Positions 21,458 through 33,496 of a DNA stretch of 64,000 nucleotides are shown here, one piece after another. This stretch comes from Nothophaeocryptopus gaeumannii (lineage: Eukaryota; Ascomycota; Dothideomycetes; Mycosphaerellales; Mycosphaerellaceae): NCBI GenBank assembly GCA_031771865.1, contig JASISA010000040.1, positions 1,426,001-1,490,000 on the forward strand, written 5' to 3'. The stretch's first letter is position 1, and each line of letters opens with the position of its first letter. The notes below the pieces were generated by a model, which was not told the origin of the DNA, made no database searches, and saw only the letters and a program-made list of their open reading frames with translations. Both the position numbers and the translations under genes were made by a program.

Positions 21458-21840
21458 TTGTCGGACACTACGAAAGTCTTAGGCTTAGCAACAATAGATA
21501 CACTTCTACTTCCTCTAGCATCGGGCTGGCATATCGGCACACAGTGCTGCACGTCTGCTGCTTGCACACTCGGAGGCTTCGCCGGCTGTGTAAAGCTCGG
21601 AACCGAATCTTGGTGTGTAGAGAAAAACAACGACAAAGACTGTCGGGCCGAATGTGAGGCACATAGGGGCACTATTAGCCTCACAGATCTAAGGACTTAT
21701 TAGACGTTTATGTAAGTTAAGAGGAATGAGTTAAATGCGATATTCGCGAAGAATTAGAGCTAACAAGACAATTTATAGGAACGGCAACAAGTGGTGCATT
21801 TGTACTGGGTTTGATGCTAGCAAGAGCAAGAAGTGCTAGA
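21458..21840 (+). pseudogene. Relic of a small cysteine-rich (defensin-like) secreted peptide gene
   Basis: From 21458 a frame reads through a hydrophobic stretch (TIDTLLLPLASGWHIG) into a cysteine-rich segment (QCCTSAACTLGGFAGC, WCVEKNNDKDCRAECEAHRG) and stops at TAG about 21701. An intron-like GTAAGT near 21715 and TTTATAG near 21779 precede a second segment, NKWCICTGFDASKSKKC, then TAG. A CxxxC followed later by CxC is the cysteine spacing of CS-alpha-beta defensin-like peptides. There is no in-frame ATG (an ATA sits where a start would be expected), and the stop lies before the putative intron. I therefore treat it as a decayed copy. The AT-rich setting would fit repeat-induced point mutation, by inference. 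Confidence 0.45.
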
Positions 21841-21844
21841 TTCT

Positions 21845-23927
21845 AGGCGAATATACGGGGCGGATTTTGTTGGTGTAATTCGAGGGACGGAAGAGCCTAG
21901 GTGGACTGGGGAGGAGGATGCTCTAAGAGCGCTGAAAGTGTGTTGAGAGGCTGTAAAGCAAGCAATAGAGAAGGGTAAATCTGACAATGACACGCTGGCC
22001 CTTTACTCCCGTCCAACCGTGAATGCTCCTAAATGCCTCATACTATCGGGACTTTCGGGTGCAGCGGTGCATGTTGGTCTACTTGCCTTTTTTAAAAAGG
22101 TCTGCAAGGGCGTGGGATCAGGCCCTGCAGGTTAATCTAGTTCTAGGTAGTAGAGGTGCAGCCCTTCAATCGGCGAACAACGGACGAAGTGGCTGACAGA
22201 CCGAGCGTACCGTTATTCGGACGCGCACGCGAGTAGCATCACCAACGGACCTGCAGTACCTGGCGCCGACCCCAGTCCGCGGTCAAACTGGATTTGAGGC
22301 GAGATTGGGTAGGGGCAGGGCTACCTGGAAAAGGCAACTGTCCGTACATCGAGTCTGATGCGATGGAAAAAACATTGCGCTGTTCTAGGCTTCGTCTACA
22401 GACGGGCGTGGGCAACGGCAGATGATACGCAATTTCATGTGGGACGACACATTGTTTGTTTTGACCGTTGGCCGGTTGGCCTCACGACTGGGAACAGTAA
22501 TCTCGGCTCTTGGCACGTGTCCCCACCATGGCACAGATTGACTTCGTGTCGCTGCATTTGTGTATACTTCGTACACAGCGGTTGCCGCACGCTGGGGTGG
22601 GTGAGCACGGCCGAAATTGGCCAAGGTTGATCGTAATTGACATCGACAGACAAGATGCTGGCCTCTCATCCGCCGCTGATTATCAGCAGTAGACCGAAAT
22701 AATCGAGCCTCTCACGTATGCGAATGGCTCGTATGCGGTGGTTGTGGTAGTACGAGAAGCAACAGGTCGATTTCGAGGAGACGCAATGTCTAGACAGGCG
22801 CTACGGTCGGCTCGAGTCTCAATCAATCCAATGCCTCAGAGGACGGATTAATAAGAGCTCGACCGGAGGTGCTGCTGTGTTGCTCGCGCAGGGCTGGAGC
22901 TAGCTAGGTACAGGCGTCGGGAGGAAATGCTTGATGTCATGAGTAGCTCCAGCTGCATGCCCGCGATGCCACCCTGGATCAGGAGCTTTTCTTCTCGCAG
23001 CGCCCATCGGTTTGCTTTTGCTGTTGCAGCGGCTCACGGCGGGCAAAGCTCTCGAGGAGACGATGCAGCACGATCGGGTAAGCAGATAGGACGACGATGA
23101 TTGGGTGGATAGCAGCACATTGTGGATGTGCGTTGAAAAGAAGCGCGAAACCCCGCGCACGGCCATTGGAGCAGTCACAGCGCCGCAGATGTTCCTTACC
23201 ACCTCAGATCTAGCGCACGGCGTGACGTTTGGGACGGGTGGGCTCTTGTCGGGCCTTTGCAGCGCCAGTGAGAATCGAGTGAGACGGGCCTGACGCTGCA
23301 TGGGTGAACTCTAGTGCGAGTAGCAGAGTGGGCTCGCACCGGCTGGGATGAAGCAAAATGCCGCAGCTCAGCAAGAAGCACCACGGTATCGGCGGGTACT
23401 CTTCGAACGGGTCCGACCGTGACAAGCTAGAATTAGTGGCCAAGACAATGGACGTAGTAGGCGAGACGATGCGAGGACAGGCCAAGAACATTAGTAGGAC
23501 ACGCGCGGATGATGAAGGTATGTATGTAGCAGGATGATGGAGGTATGTAGTAGGATGATGACTGTGGATGAGCCTCTCGTTGCTACGTTGGTGGGTGTTG
23601 GTGATGAGCAGCTCCCAGCAGAGTCCCGGAAGTCTCGTCCACGGTGCTGTGTGAGAGTCCGTGTTGTCCACTGGGCGAAATGCAAATCCGCAATCGCCAG
23701 TGGAAGCCAAGCTACTAGCTGCCGGGTGGTGCCTTTCCCACAGCTTTCTTTGACTTCTGACGAAAGCTCGGCAGCGCGGCATCGCCCGTGCTATCTCTTG
23801 CTCGCTCGCTTTTTATGCTCAGCTCGTCCGCGTGAAGCTTTTCCTCCTCTTCCCTTCGAAGCAGCGCGTCTGTCACCCGTCACCCAGTCCATCGTAGCGA
23901 CCATTTACTTGGGCATCGCTATTCAAG
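21845..23927. other. Gene-poor region and PMA1 promoter
   Basis: No supported gene. The last ~150 bases before the PMA1 start are pyrimidine-rich (CTTTTCCTCCTCTTCCCTTC), as is common upstream of strongly expressed fungal genes. Around 23510-23565 a short imperfect tandem repeat of AGGATGATG/GTATGTAG occurs. A 190-residue minus-strand frame at 23210-23782 has no recognisable features. Confidence 0.4.
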
Positions 23928-26900
23928 ATGGCAGCCCCACGCGTTAGCTTTTCCGACAAGGGTATGGAGAATGGAGAGGGTGGACAAGAGAGGTACGACC
24001 TTCCCGTCCAGCGCTGCTGCCGGCACGACGCATCGAATACGCGACATTCACCGCGCCATCATACCTTCCGCCCCGCCAGCACGTCTCTACTCGTATCGTA
24101 ACTAACGTGGAAGCTACAGATCGCGCAAGTGGTCGCAAGCACCTGGCAACATCGAGGATCTAGGTATGTCCCTGTCCCTCCGCATCTCCACATCATAACA
24201 ATCATGGGCACCGCGTCTGACATATACCATCTAGACGAGTACACTGCTCTGCAGAAATACATTTCTACATACAGAGATCCCAAGGCTGCCGCAGAGGAGG
24301 CCGACGGCGATGGCGGCACGACCGCGAAGCCAAAGAAGGCGTGGCAGGTCAGTCTCTGCTGCACGCTCGGCTTCCCACGACTCCATGTGATGACTGACTC
24401 GCGCACAGTTCTGGAAGAAGGCTCCCAAGGACGGCCAGGGAACCGAGAACGACGACGGCCATGTGCCTGAGAGCTGGCTCGAGTCCGACATCAAGCAGGG
24501 TATCTCCAACACCGATGTTGAGACACGACGAAAGCGCTTCGGCTGGAACGAACTGTCCTCCGAGAAGGAGAATATGTTCCTCAAGTTCTTGTCTTACTTC
24601 CAGGGTCCTATTCTCTACGGTACGTCTTCCTCCAGCTCTGTGCAATTTCTACAGCCTGTCGGGCGCAATTTGCGCGTGCAATGGCTGCTGGAGTGCGCTA
24701 TTATTTTGCTTTTGCCTCCAGAGCTCTCCACCGAAGCTTCGGGCGCATCAAGGCTTGGCGCGCTGCTGCACGACATCCCACCACAACCAGATGGGGCTAA
24801 ATCTTGGCACAGTTATGGAACTCGCTGTCCTCCTCGCCGCCGGTCTTCGTGACTGGATCGATCTCGGTGTCATTATCGGCATTCTCATGCTCAACGCCGT
24901 CGTCGGTTGGTACCAGGAAAAGTCGGCTGCCGATATTGTTGCAAAGCTCAAGGGTGACATTGCTATGAGAGCAACTGTCATCCGCAATGGACAAGAACAG
25001 GACATCAAGGCTCGTGAGATCGTCCCCGGTGACATTCTCGTCATCGAGGAGGGTCAGACCGTCCCAGCCGACGCCCGTCTTATTTGCGACTACGAGACTC
25101 CCGAGGATTTCGAGAAGTACAAGGAGCTGCGCGAGCAGCATGCGCTGAACCCTGAAGAGGACCCAGCTGGATCCGAGGACGCGGAAGACGGCGAGGGTGA
25201 GGGCATTCAGCACCAGGGACACTCTATCATCGCTACCGATCAGTCTGCCATCACCGGAGAGTCGCTCGCCGTCGACAAGTTCATGGGCGATGTCATCTAC
25301 TACACCACCGGTTGCAAGCGTGGAAAGGCTTACGCCGTCGCTCAGACCGCCGCCAAATTCTCCTTCGTCGGTCGCACCGCTACCCTCGTCCAGGGCGCTA
25401 AGGACCAAGGTCACTTCAAGGCTATCATGAACTCCATCGGAACGTCCCTTCTCGTCCTCGTCATGTTCTGGATTCTCGCTGCCTGGATCGGTGGTTTCTT
25501 CCGTCACCTCAAGATCGCCACCCCAGAGGAGTCCGACAACACACTGCTCAAGTACGTCCTGATCCTGTTCATTATTGGTGTCCCAGTCGGTCTTCCGGTC
25601 GTCACCACCACCACTCTGGCTGTCGGTGCCGCCTATCTCGCCAAGCAACAAGCTATCGTCCAGAAGCTTACCGCCATCGAGTCCCTGGCTGGTGTCGACG
25701 TCCTCTGCTCGGACAAGACCGGTACCCTCACCGCCAACCAGCTCTCCATCCGTGAGCCATACGTCGCTGAGGGCGAGGATGTCAACTGGATGATGGCCTG
25801 TGCCGCTCTCGCTTCTTCCCACAACATCAAGTCTCTCGACCCCATCGACAAGGTCACCATCTTGACTCTCAAGCGCTACCCCAAGGCCCGTGATATCCTC
25901 AAGGACGACTGGAAGACTGAGAAATTCACTCCTTTCGACCCTGTCTCCAAGCGCATCACCACCATCTGCACGCTCCGCGGCGACCGATTCACCTGCGCCA
26001 AGGGTGCGCCCAAGGCTATCCTCAACCTGACTGAATGCTCCAAGGAGACCGCAGACCTGTTCAAGGAGAAGGCTGCTGAGTTCGCTCGTCGTGGTTTCCG
26101 TTCTCTCGGTGTCGCCTACCAGAAGAACAACGAGCCATGGGTCCTCCTTGGTATGCTTTCCATGTTCGACCCCCCACGTGAGGATACCGCGCAGACCATC
26201 GTCGAAGCTCAGCAGCTTGGTGTCCCAGTCAAGATGTTGACTGGTGACGCCATCGCTATTGCCAAGGAGACTTGCAAGATGCTTGCCCTCGGTACCAAGG
26301 TCTACAACTCTCAGAAGCTCATCCATGGTGGTCTCTCCGGCACTACCCAGCACGATCTTGTCGAGCGCGCCGACGGTTTCGCCGAGGTCTTCCCCGAGCA
26401 CAAGTACCAGGTCGTCGAGATGCTGCAACAGCGTGGTCACTTGACTGCCATGACTGGTGACGGTGTCAACGACGCTCCTTCCCTCAAGAAGTCCGACTGT
26501 GGTATCGCCGTCGAGGGTGCTACCGAAGCCGCCCAGGCCGCTTCCGACATTGTCTTCCTTGCTCCTGGTCTCTCCACCATCGTCTTCGCCATCAAGACTG
26601 CCCGCCAGATTTTCCAGCGCATGAAGGCCTACATCCAGTACCGTATCGCCCTCTGTCTCCACCTGGAAATCTACCTGGTCACCTCCATGATCATCATCAA
26701 CGAGACCATCAGCTCCGAGCTCATCGTCTTCATCGCCCTTTTTGCCGATCTGGCCACGGTCGCCGTCGCCTACGACAACGCCCACTCCGAACCCCGACCT
26801 GTCGAGTGGCAATTGCCCAAAATTTGGATCATCTCCGTCATCCTCGGTATCGAACTCGCCATCGCCACCTGGATCGTCCGCGGTACCCTGTACCTGCCGA

Positions 26901-27409
26901 ACGGGGGTATTGTGCAGAACTGGGGTAACGTGCAGGAAATCCTCTTCCTTGAGGTTGCGCTTACCGAGAACTGGCTCATCTTCGTCACCCGTGGTGGTAA
27001 CACTCTCCCATCGTGGCAGCTCATTGGCGCCATCGGTGGTGTCGACGCTCTTGCTACCCTCTTCTGTATCTTCGGTTGGCTCAACCCCAACATCTACCAG
27101 GAGCCTCTCCCAAGCCCAATGTCCACTTTCCAGGAGACTAGGAACGGACACACGGACGTCGTCACCGTCGTCGTCGTTTGGGCTTACTCCATCGGTGTTC
27201 TCATCTTCATTGCCATCACCTACTTCTTGCTTAACAGGATCCCATCTCTCGCAGATCTCGGCCGCAAGAACCGCAGCATCCACGACACCCAGATGGAGAA
27301 CATCATTGGCCACCTCAGCAAGCTCGCGCTCAAGCACGAGAGGGATGAGTCTGGTGAGGGCCGCTGGACATTGGTTGGCAAGAGTGTGGATGAGGAAGAT
27401 GATGATTAG
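23928..27409 (+). CDS. PMA1: Plasma-membrane H+-transporting P-type ATPase
   Basis: Five exons: 23928-23992, 24120-24163, 24235-24347, 24409-24619 and 24813-27409; phases are consistent and the product has 1009 residues. The start MAAPRVSFSDKGMENGEGG lies after a pyrimidine-rich leader. The cytosolic N-terminus contains EDLDEYTALQKYISTYRDP. Hallmarks are the actuator TGES (QSAITGESLAVD), the PVGLP helix (GVPVGLPVVTTTTLAVGAAY), the phosphorylation site CSDKTGTLT (Asp near 445), KGAPK, MLTGDAIAIAKETC and the hinge TGDGVNDAPSLKK. About ten membrane helices and an R-domain-like acidic tail (KSVDEEDDD) fit. The enzyme pumps protons to build the membrane potential that drives uptake, for example by the MFS transporter in this window. 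Codon use is strongly biased to C-ending codons, consistent with high expression. Confidence 0.95.
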
Positions 27410-28233
27410 AGATTGAGCGTAAAGATACCAAATTTTTTCTCGTAATTCAGGAATAAGAAACAGACGAATGTGTTACTACCGACAGGACTAATGTGTTGAC
27501 ATTCCGCCTTCCTTGGAGTGCCGCACTGTATATACTTCCGGGTAGATTATGGATGTTTAAACGAGAGTGTGCGATACACGTTGTAGTACTCTTTTCTTAA
27601 TACTCGAGACTGACTCGTGCATGTGTTCTTGGCAACCAAAAGTGAGATGGATACTGACTCGACCTTCTCCATAGGCAGGTTGAGAAATTCTCTCTGTTTC
27701 TCCTCGTGCGACGATTGAGATCTCACCACGTTTCATGCTCTAGCGCCGCGGAGAAGGCCTCTTGCCCCTGTTGCACCACTATTGCTTCCCGTCTTATGCA
27801 CTTGCAGGGCTTTTGAAGCGGCGTTCTTGGGAATCCATGTCGTTGATCATAAATGTCTTACAAGCCCCTTGCTCGACCTATCTCCTAGTGGCGCTTCTGG
27901 AGACGCGCCACCATTTGGAAACACTGGGGCTGCGACTCGAGTCGAGTGAAACCAATCCCAAGTGCCGCACGACGGCTCCTTGTTTGTTTATTATGGGACG
28001 CTTTGCTCGGCTGCTCCATCTGTTCATTGAATATACATCCTGGTCTCTCTCTCCTCATGCCGTCTTTCTTCGCTAATGACAACCGAGCGACGGCTCTCGT
28101 CTCATTCGCTTTTCGGGTTTCGATGAAGATCCGAAGAATACCGGCCGATGGTGGTCGCGTGCTCTTCTCTCACCTCTGTCTCTTCGACGCCATGGCTATA
28201 AACCCATCCGACAAATGAGATTTTCGTACTTGT
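27410..28233. other. 3' flanks of convergent PMA1 and dehydrogenase genes
   Basis: Convergent intergenic DNA. The short frames here lack motifs. Confidence 0.4.
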
Positions 28234-29364
28234 TTAATTAATCGTATACCCTCCATCAACCACCATCGCCGACCCTTGAACAAATGTCGCTTTCGAACTA
28301 CACAGAAACAACACCGCGTCGGCGATTTCCTGTGCGGTGCCTGTTCGATTCATCGGAGCGATGGCAATTGCCGGCCCGTAGGTATCCATTTGGGGGCGTG
28401 TCATTGGTGTGTCGATGACGCCTGGGCAGACACTGTGAAGGAGTTTTAGTATGTCTTGTTGGGAGAAGGGATGGCTAATTTCGGATTTTTATTTTGATGA
28501 TTGAGTAGGGTTAGCAAGGGCACGAACCAATTGATCCTGATATTATCCTTGGAGTACTGTGGCATCATTGTGGTTAGCAGAGTTGACCAAAAAAAGACAA
28601 GGTTGTTGACCTACGTCAATAGCATCGCATTGGGTCATACTGATGACAGCCGCTTTGGAAGCGCAATACGCAGCTGGAAAGTCGCAACATCAGCAATGTT
28701 CAAGACTTGGACTCTGCTCACGATACTGATGATACGCACGAGCTGCTGGTCGACCGACAATGCCAAGTTGGCTCGCAATATTGACGACACTTCCTCGATT
28801 GCCTGGTCGGCCGTCGTGAGTTGGTAGAGGCTCTTGCTTCAACATCTGCTTGATCTCTGCTCGTGAGGTGAGCCAGCATCCACGGTAGTTGACGCCGTTG
28901 ATACGATCAAAGTCCGTTGTGGAGGTCTCATGAGAAGGCTGATTGTTGCTTAAAATACCTGGGAGTCCAAGTAAGTCTCCACATCACTTCCCCATCGTCT
29001 TGAGACTCACCCGCGCAATTGGCAGCATAATCGATCCGTCCCAAGTCCCGCACAGTCCGTTCAATCAGACTATCAATATCTTTCTCCTGAGATACATCGA
29101 TCGTGGCATTGACAATTTGCAAATTCTCTCCATTGACCACTTCTTGCATCAACTTGGTCGTCTCTGCCAAACCTTCTGCGTTCCGGTCTGCAATGGCGAT
29201 TTTACGACATCCTTCCCGAACGAACGATAATGCAGTAGCTTGGCCGATGCCTTCGAAAGATGGTCAGCAACATTAGCTTCTGTGGGAAGTTGCAAGGCAT
29301 CCGACGTACCAGATGCGGCACCGGTCACCAGCGCTACACCAGAAAACAGTGTCATCTTGCTCAT
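28234..29364 (-). CDS. Short-chain dehydrogenase/reductase (SDR), multi-exon
   Basis: The gene starts at 29364 (MSKMTLFSGVALVTGAASG). A GTACGT intron is removed to give GAASGIGQATALSFVREG, the nucleotide-binding glycine motif. The next exon holds NATIDVSQEKDIDSL and YAANCAG (equivalent of NNAG), followed by GTGAGT. Later exons give VNYRGCWLTSRAEIKQML, GSVVNIASQLG (catalytic Ser) and AYCASKAAVISMTQCDAI (YxxxK), then CPGVIDTPMT, and finally SKATFVQGSAMVVDGGYTIN before TAA 28234-28236. About five short introns are needed; I read them from GT/AG sites and motif continuity. All catalytic residues are present, so the enzyme is probably active, an NAD(P)(H)-dependent oxidoreductase of the classical type. 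The substrate cannot be told. Confidence 0.85.
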
Positions 29365-30639
29365 TTCGCTGGTTTGTAATGTTTTCTAAACACTGGACGA
29401 TAGATTTATATGTATGATCGATGTGAAGTCGAAAGTGGAGAGCTAACAGATAGGCCGGCCCGAAGGTCTAGAGCTCTACCTGGCCGGCGGGCAGCTCGAT
29501 TCATGCAGCTACGGGATGAACATATATTGGCGTCTTCGACTACGATCCTTACTTTCGACTGCCATGTTGGATGACTGGAATCACTTAAAGGTGTTTGACG
29601 TGCCACAGACCGCTCGGTCCGAAAACTGAACTGAAGTGAATGATTGCAATGCTATCCTGAGGCTGCAACTGCCCCAAGGCATGATCAAATGGGTTCTAGG
29701 CCAGACAGATTGTGTGGCGAGTTATTCAGAGATAGTCACGGACAAACCTCCCATCGCTGTGTGGCGATTGTATGTTTGTTGATCGAGCGGGCGTTCCATT
29801 CCATTTGAAGCCGACACTTCCGGATTGAGGGATCCAGACAGGTGATCCAGACACCGAGGACATGGCACCATCGTGACACGAGGAGCGCAGACAACGAGGT
29901 ATATAAGACCGTCTCAGGTGTCGTCAGCACCATCCGAGGCATTTGCGCATATCTCTCGCTGCTGATGCGGACTGCGTGAGACAGGGAAATAGAAGGTCAG
30001 CAATGATATCACCAGCATCTTCTCAGTAATGAACAAAAGGTAAAGCGTCTCATTCGCTTTTCCATTCATCGAGGCCTTCATATCGTTGTCTATGCATCTC
30101 GTAATGCTCGCATGTGCTCGAAGAGGTGGTCCTTAATCCCGTGCTTGGCATCGCGCAAACGACACCCTGGCTATGCATCCAATTGCGGCTGCTTTCACAA
30201 GAGCGGGATGGTGAGCTGAATAGCTGAATGCAGTACTTGAAACATTGCGTATCCCGAGGAGGCGTCTACTCTGCATGGGAGGGCGCAGCACTGAATGTGA
30301 AAGGTTGTCAGGTCCTTACAATGGCTGACTTCCATCCAAAGAGGCATATCTCCTCTGTCCTCTCACAATATCTGGCTGGATTCTAAGACAATACGGCTTC
30401 CGAATGGCGTTCATGACTGGTCTGACGGTCCCGACAGTCCTGACAGCTGACTGCCTTTGATTCTCGCCATCCGCCATCAAGGCGGGCCTTGGTGGATTCT
30501 GTGGATCAATGTTTGTCGTCTGCGAGTACTTGTCGACATGGCCTGACCAGGTCTGAGGAAGGTTCGGGTTCGGTACGCTGATACTTGCATGAACCTTCAA
30601 GTGCTGGCCTGTCCACCCTCTAAATGGGCGCCGACAACT
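29365..30639. other. Gene-poor region
   Basis: No coding region I can support. It separates the SDR from a transporter relic. Confidence 0.35.
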
Positions 30640-31025
30640 TCTTGTCAATCTGTGGACCGCCGTCTGAACCTAGTCCGAGGTATCCAAGTTGATTCGCTCG
30701 TCGCTCCGCTGCTAGCACTCCGAGTCTTCTTCGCAGATATTGTCGACGACAAGCAAGCCCTGAAGTATGCGCTGTGGGTGTATCTCGGACTGGCGTGCTG
30801 TCTTGCGCTTCTGATTATCCTTTACTACACCTCCGAAGATCACAGATGCAGACATTGGTGTTCAAGAGGCGGAGATCTCTGTAGCACATGTTGTTCCCTT
30901 CCGAGAAATCAGCCTGTACCTCGGAGCATCGGGTCAGTTCTGCGATGTAAGTAGAAGGCGACCGAGACATCTCCAGCTTGTACAGCTGACTTCACCTACC
31001 ACGTCGGCGCTCAGTATGGCGGAAG
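30640..31025 (+). pseudogene. Truncated, frameshifted fucose-permease-like MFS transporter
   Basis: One frame gives LLALRVFFADIVDDKQALKY followed by ALWVYLGLACCLALLIILYY, a membrane-helix pattern of fungal FucP-type transporters. The match then moves to another frame: KITDADIGVQEAEI, VVPFREISLYLGASGQFCDV, then a GTAAGT, and further on a segment TYHVGAQ. This is the order (helix, ITDAD linker, REISLYLG, GQF, VGAQ) of the central part of the family. The first half and the last helices are absent. Frameshift and truncation make it a dead fragment. It lies tail-to-tail with the Zn2Cys6 gene at 31089. Confidence 0.65.
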
Positions 31026-31088
31026 GGTGGCGTGGCGAAGGCGCGAGTCAGACCATCGAGCGCGCTTCTTGAGGTTATGTGTGTGCTC

Positions 31089-32563
31089 TTATGTAGTAGG
31101 TCTTGCTCTTGGGAGGTAGCATAAGAACTCCTCAATGATGGAAATGCGCCAGGATGACTGATTTCCCTCTGAGGCGGGCAATTTCCCAAGCAATGTTCTT
31201 GCCCTCTCCGCAGTCTCTTCGTCTGCGCAACGAGCCGCAACGACGTAAAGAGGCTCTGTCATGCCCATTGTCGAGAAGAAGTAGGCTGTTTGGGGAGGTT
31301 GAAAAGCGACGCTTCGAGGCTGACTCGCAGCAATGAGTTCTGTAATGAGCTCTAAGATCTGTTGAAACTCGGCAGTGAAATCAGCCCATGTCGACTCGCC
31401 CTTGCTGAAGTCGGTGTTCGTAACTATCCAGACCGCAAGCTGGTGCGCTCGAAGAAGGCTACAGCCTTTTAAAGTAGCTGTATCGAGGTTCCTGTCTCGT
31501 CGCGATAGGAAGTTTCTGAAAGCATCGCCCCATTGTGTACACCAAGACGCATACACGCGCTTGGCGTCTGTAATCTCATCGAATTCGGCTGCAGTGATAT
31601 CTCCACGGAGCCGGGCCAGGTTGGACTGCATAATGGAAAGTCCCTTCTCGAGGGAAATGCGGGCTTCTGCGAAGGAACTGATATGAACGGGCCCACGCAT
31701 GTCGAGATTTCCTACTGCCGATGATGCAGCGGCTGTATCTCCGTAGAAGTGTCCGGTCTGCGCTTCATAATGCGCGACCAAGGGTTCAATAGCATCCAGA
31801 TTAATTGGCAGGGTGGCATTCGCGGTAGGAGACCCCCTGCTGGCAACCATATCCTTGATCTGATCTACGAGCTTCCGTGCATGAGTTACATGAGGCAAAG
31901 CTGCTCCGCGGCCCTCATTGAGAGATTCCAGACTCGCGAACAACACAGCTGCGACAAGACTCCTCATCAGATCTCCTATATTAGTTTGCTTTACAGGTCT
32001 TATCAGCGTTTGGATGGACTTGTTGCATTGCCGAAGGGCGAATGTGCGAAGAGAATCGGTCTGGCCGTTGTATCTGGCGGCTTGCTCACGAAGCCTGCAT
32101 TCGTGCGTGGCGCCGATTGCTGCCACAGCATGCTTGATCGCATGGTCATGGTGTGTGGACTGAAGCAGCATCTCTTGCCAGAAGAGAGCATCGATGAGGC
32201 CTGCTAATTCCGGGGCGCTGATGACAGCGAAGAAGTACAGACTTTGACGCTCTCTGTTCGTGCCTTCCCAATCATGGTCAATCACGCGGGCCAGTAAACA
32301 TTGGCCTCTGAGGTACTCTTGTGGGCTGAGCCGGCGACGTGCTTTCTTGTGGACCAGATTGCCATTGGAATTCCACGTAGTGGACGAGTATCTTTCACAT
32401 CTTGGATGGCGTGGATCGCATGCGAGGCCGTGAGCTCTTCATGACTTGTCAGTCTGTAGTTGCCCATTTCATGCAGCAGGACATACCGGCATTGCAAGCA
32501 CCCGGTTCGTATGATGGAGGATTGGTGGCGCTTTGGCTTTGCACCGGGCTCAGGCGTGTTCAT
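31089..32563 (-). CDS. Zn2Cys6-type transcription regulator with an incomplete zinc cluster
   Basis: Two exons, 32563-32487 and 32436-31089; the 50-bp intron runs GTATGT to GAAG and the product has 474 residues. The exon junction lies inside the DNA-binding motif, as is usual: RTGCLQCR joins AHGLACDPRHPRCERYSS. The first four cysteines have normal Zn2Cys6 spacing, but the fifth position is Tyr and no sixth cysteine follows. The rest resembles the fungal-specific C-terminal part of such regulators: HDHAIKHAVAAIGATHECRL is the typical small-helix signature (usually ALxALGA). It could still act without DNA binding, or be decaying; the ~450-codon frame is open. The neighbouring transporter fragment suggests a former regulator-transporter pair. 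Confidence 0.72.
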
Positions 32564-33496
32564 TTCGTTGACGCGGTTCGCGCGTGCTCATCGCGTTGAA
32601 CACGAGAAGAGGCGTGGACAGGTGGGGTTCGGTGTCAAAGCGTGACAGTGGGCTCTTCCATGATGTCTGCTTGAGGGGCATCTTGACGCCGGAGCTGAGA
32701 AATATGACCAGACAAGGCTTGGTAGAAGGATTCGAAGGAAGGCCTCAACTGTTGGACAGTGGCAGAGGGCTGCAGGCGGAAGCATCCGTAAGAGGCGGCA
32801 GGGATGGTGAAAGCTTGTTGAGCCTGCCTTCAACCTCACGGCACCATCTTGACGTCCTGAGGGTATCAACACCATCATCTATTGTTAGGTAATGGCAGTT
32901 CTCGCGCTCGAAGCAACCCCTCTGAAGCACGATCCTCGTGGTGATGTTCCCATTTGGCTTCTCGATGTCTCCATGCCACCCCGCGAAGCCGTACGACAGG
33001 GAGAGATGATGCAGAGAGCAGCGATGGGTATGAATGGCTTTGGACCTCGCCGTCTTCAGTTTGTGTCACAATGTGCAGGCATCCGAACTTCGCCCGTGGT
33101 GAGCGGCATGGCATGCAGCTATCCGTTCCTCGGCTCGCCCTTTGTTGCATCTCGTGGATTCTGTGACAATCTGACTCCATCTCCAGGTCGGCCTCCAGTT
33201 TCGTGAAAATGAGCATCAGGCCATGTGCGAAGTTTGATTGAGCAGTGCATCATCAGTGCGACGGTGTAGATTTGAAAAAGCCTCGACGCCAAGAATGGTA
33301 AGTTTTGGTTTCACATGCATGGTACCTTTGAGCCGCTCTAGTCTGCAGCTTGTTTGATCGCCGTGGCAAACAACGCTTGTTCTTGTGACCTCACTTTCTC
33401 CCACGGTAGGGACAATCACCAACATTCAGCGCGAAACCATCCGAACCGGCAACCTCGATACCTTCACAGCATCACCTCCGCCATGCGCATACGAAG
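32564..33496. other. Divergent intergenic region
   Basis: 5' flanks of the minus-strand regulator and the plus-strand surface protein. Frames here are short and featureless. Confidence 0.35.

Noticed and set aside
23210..23782. A 190-residue minus-strand frame upstream of PMA1
   Set aside because: No motif, unusual composition rich in H, S and P, and location in the PMA1 upstream region.
24461..24812. A plus-strand start at 24461 for the H+-ATPase
   Set aside because: It reads through the fourth intron and in the wrong frame of the fourth exon; the five-exon model restores the conserved N-terminus.
24797..27337. An 846-residue open frame antisense to PMA1
   Set aside because: It exactly mirrors the strongly C-ending codon use of PMA1, has a repetitive acidic/Val-Leu composition and no motifs. 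It is a codon-bias shadow.
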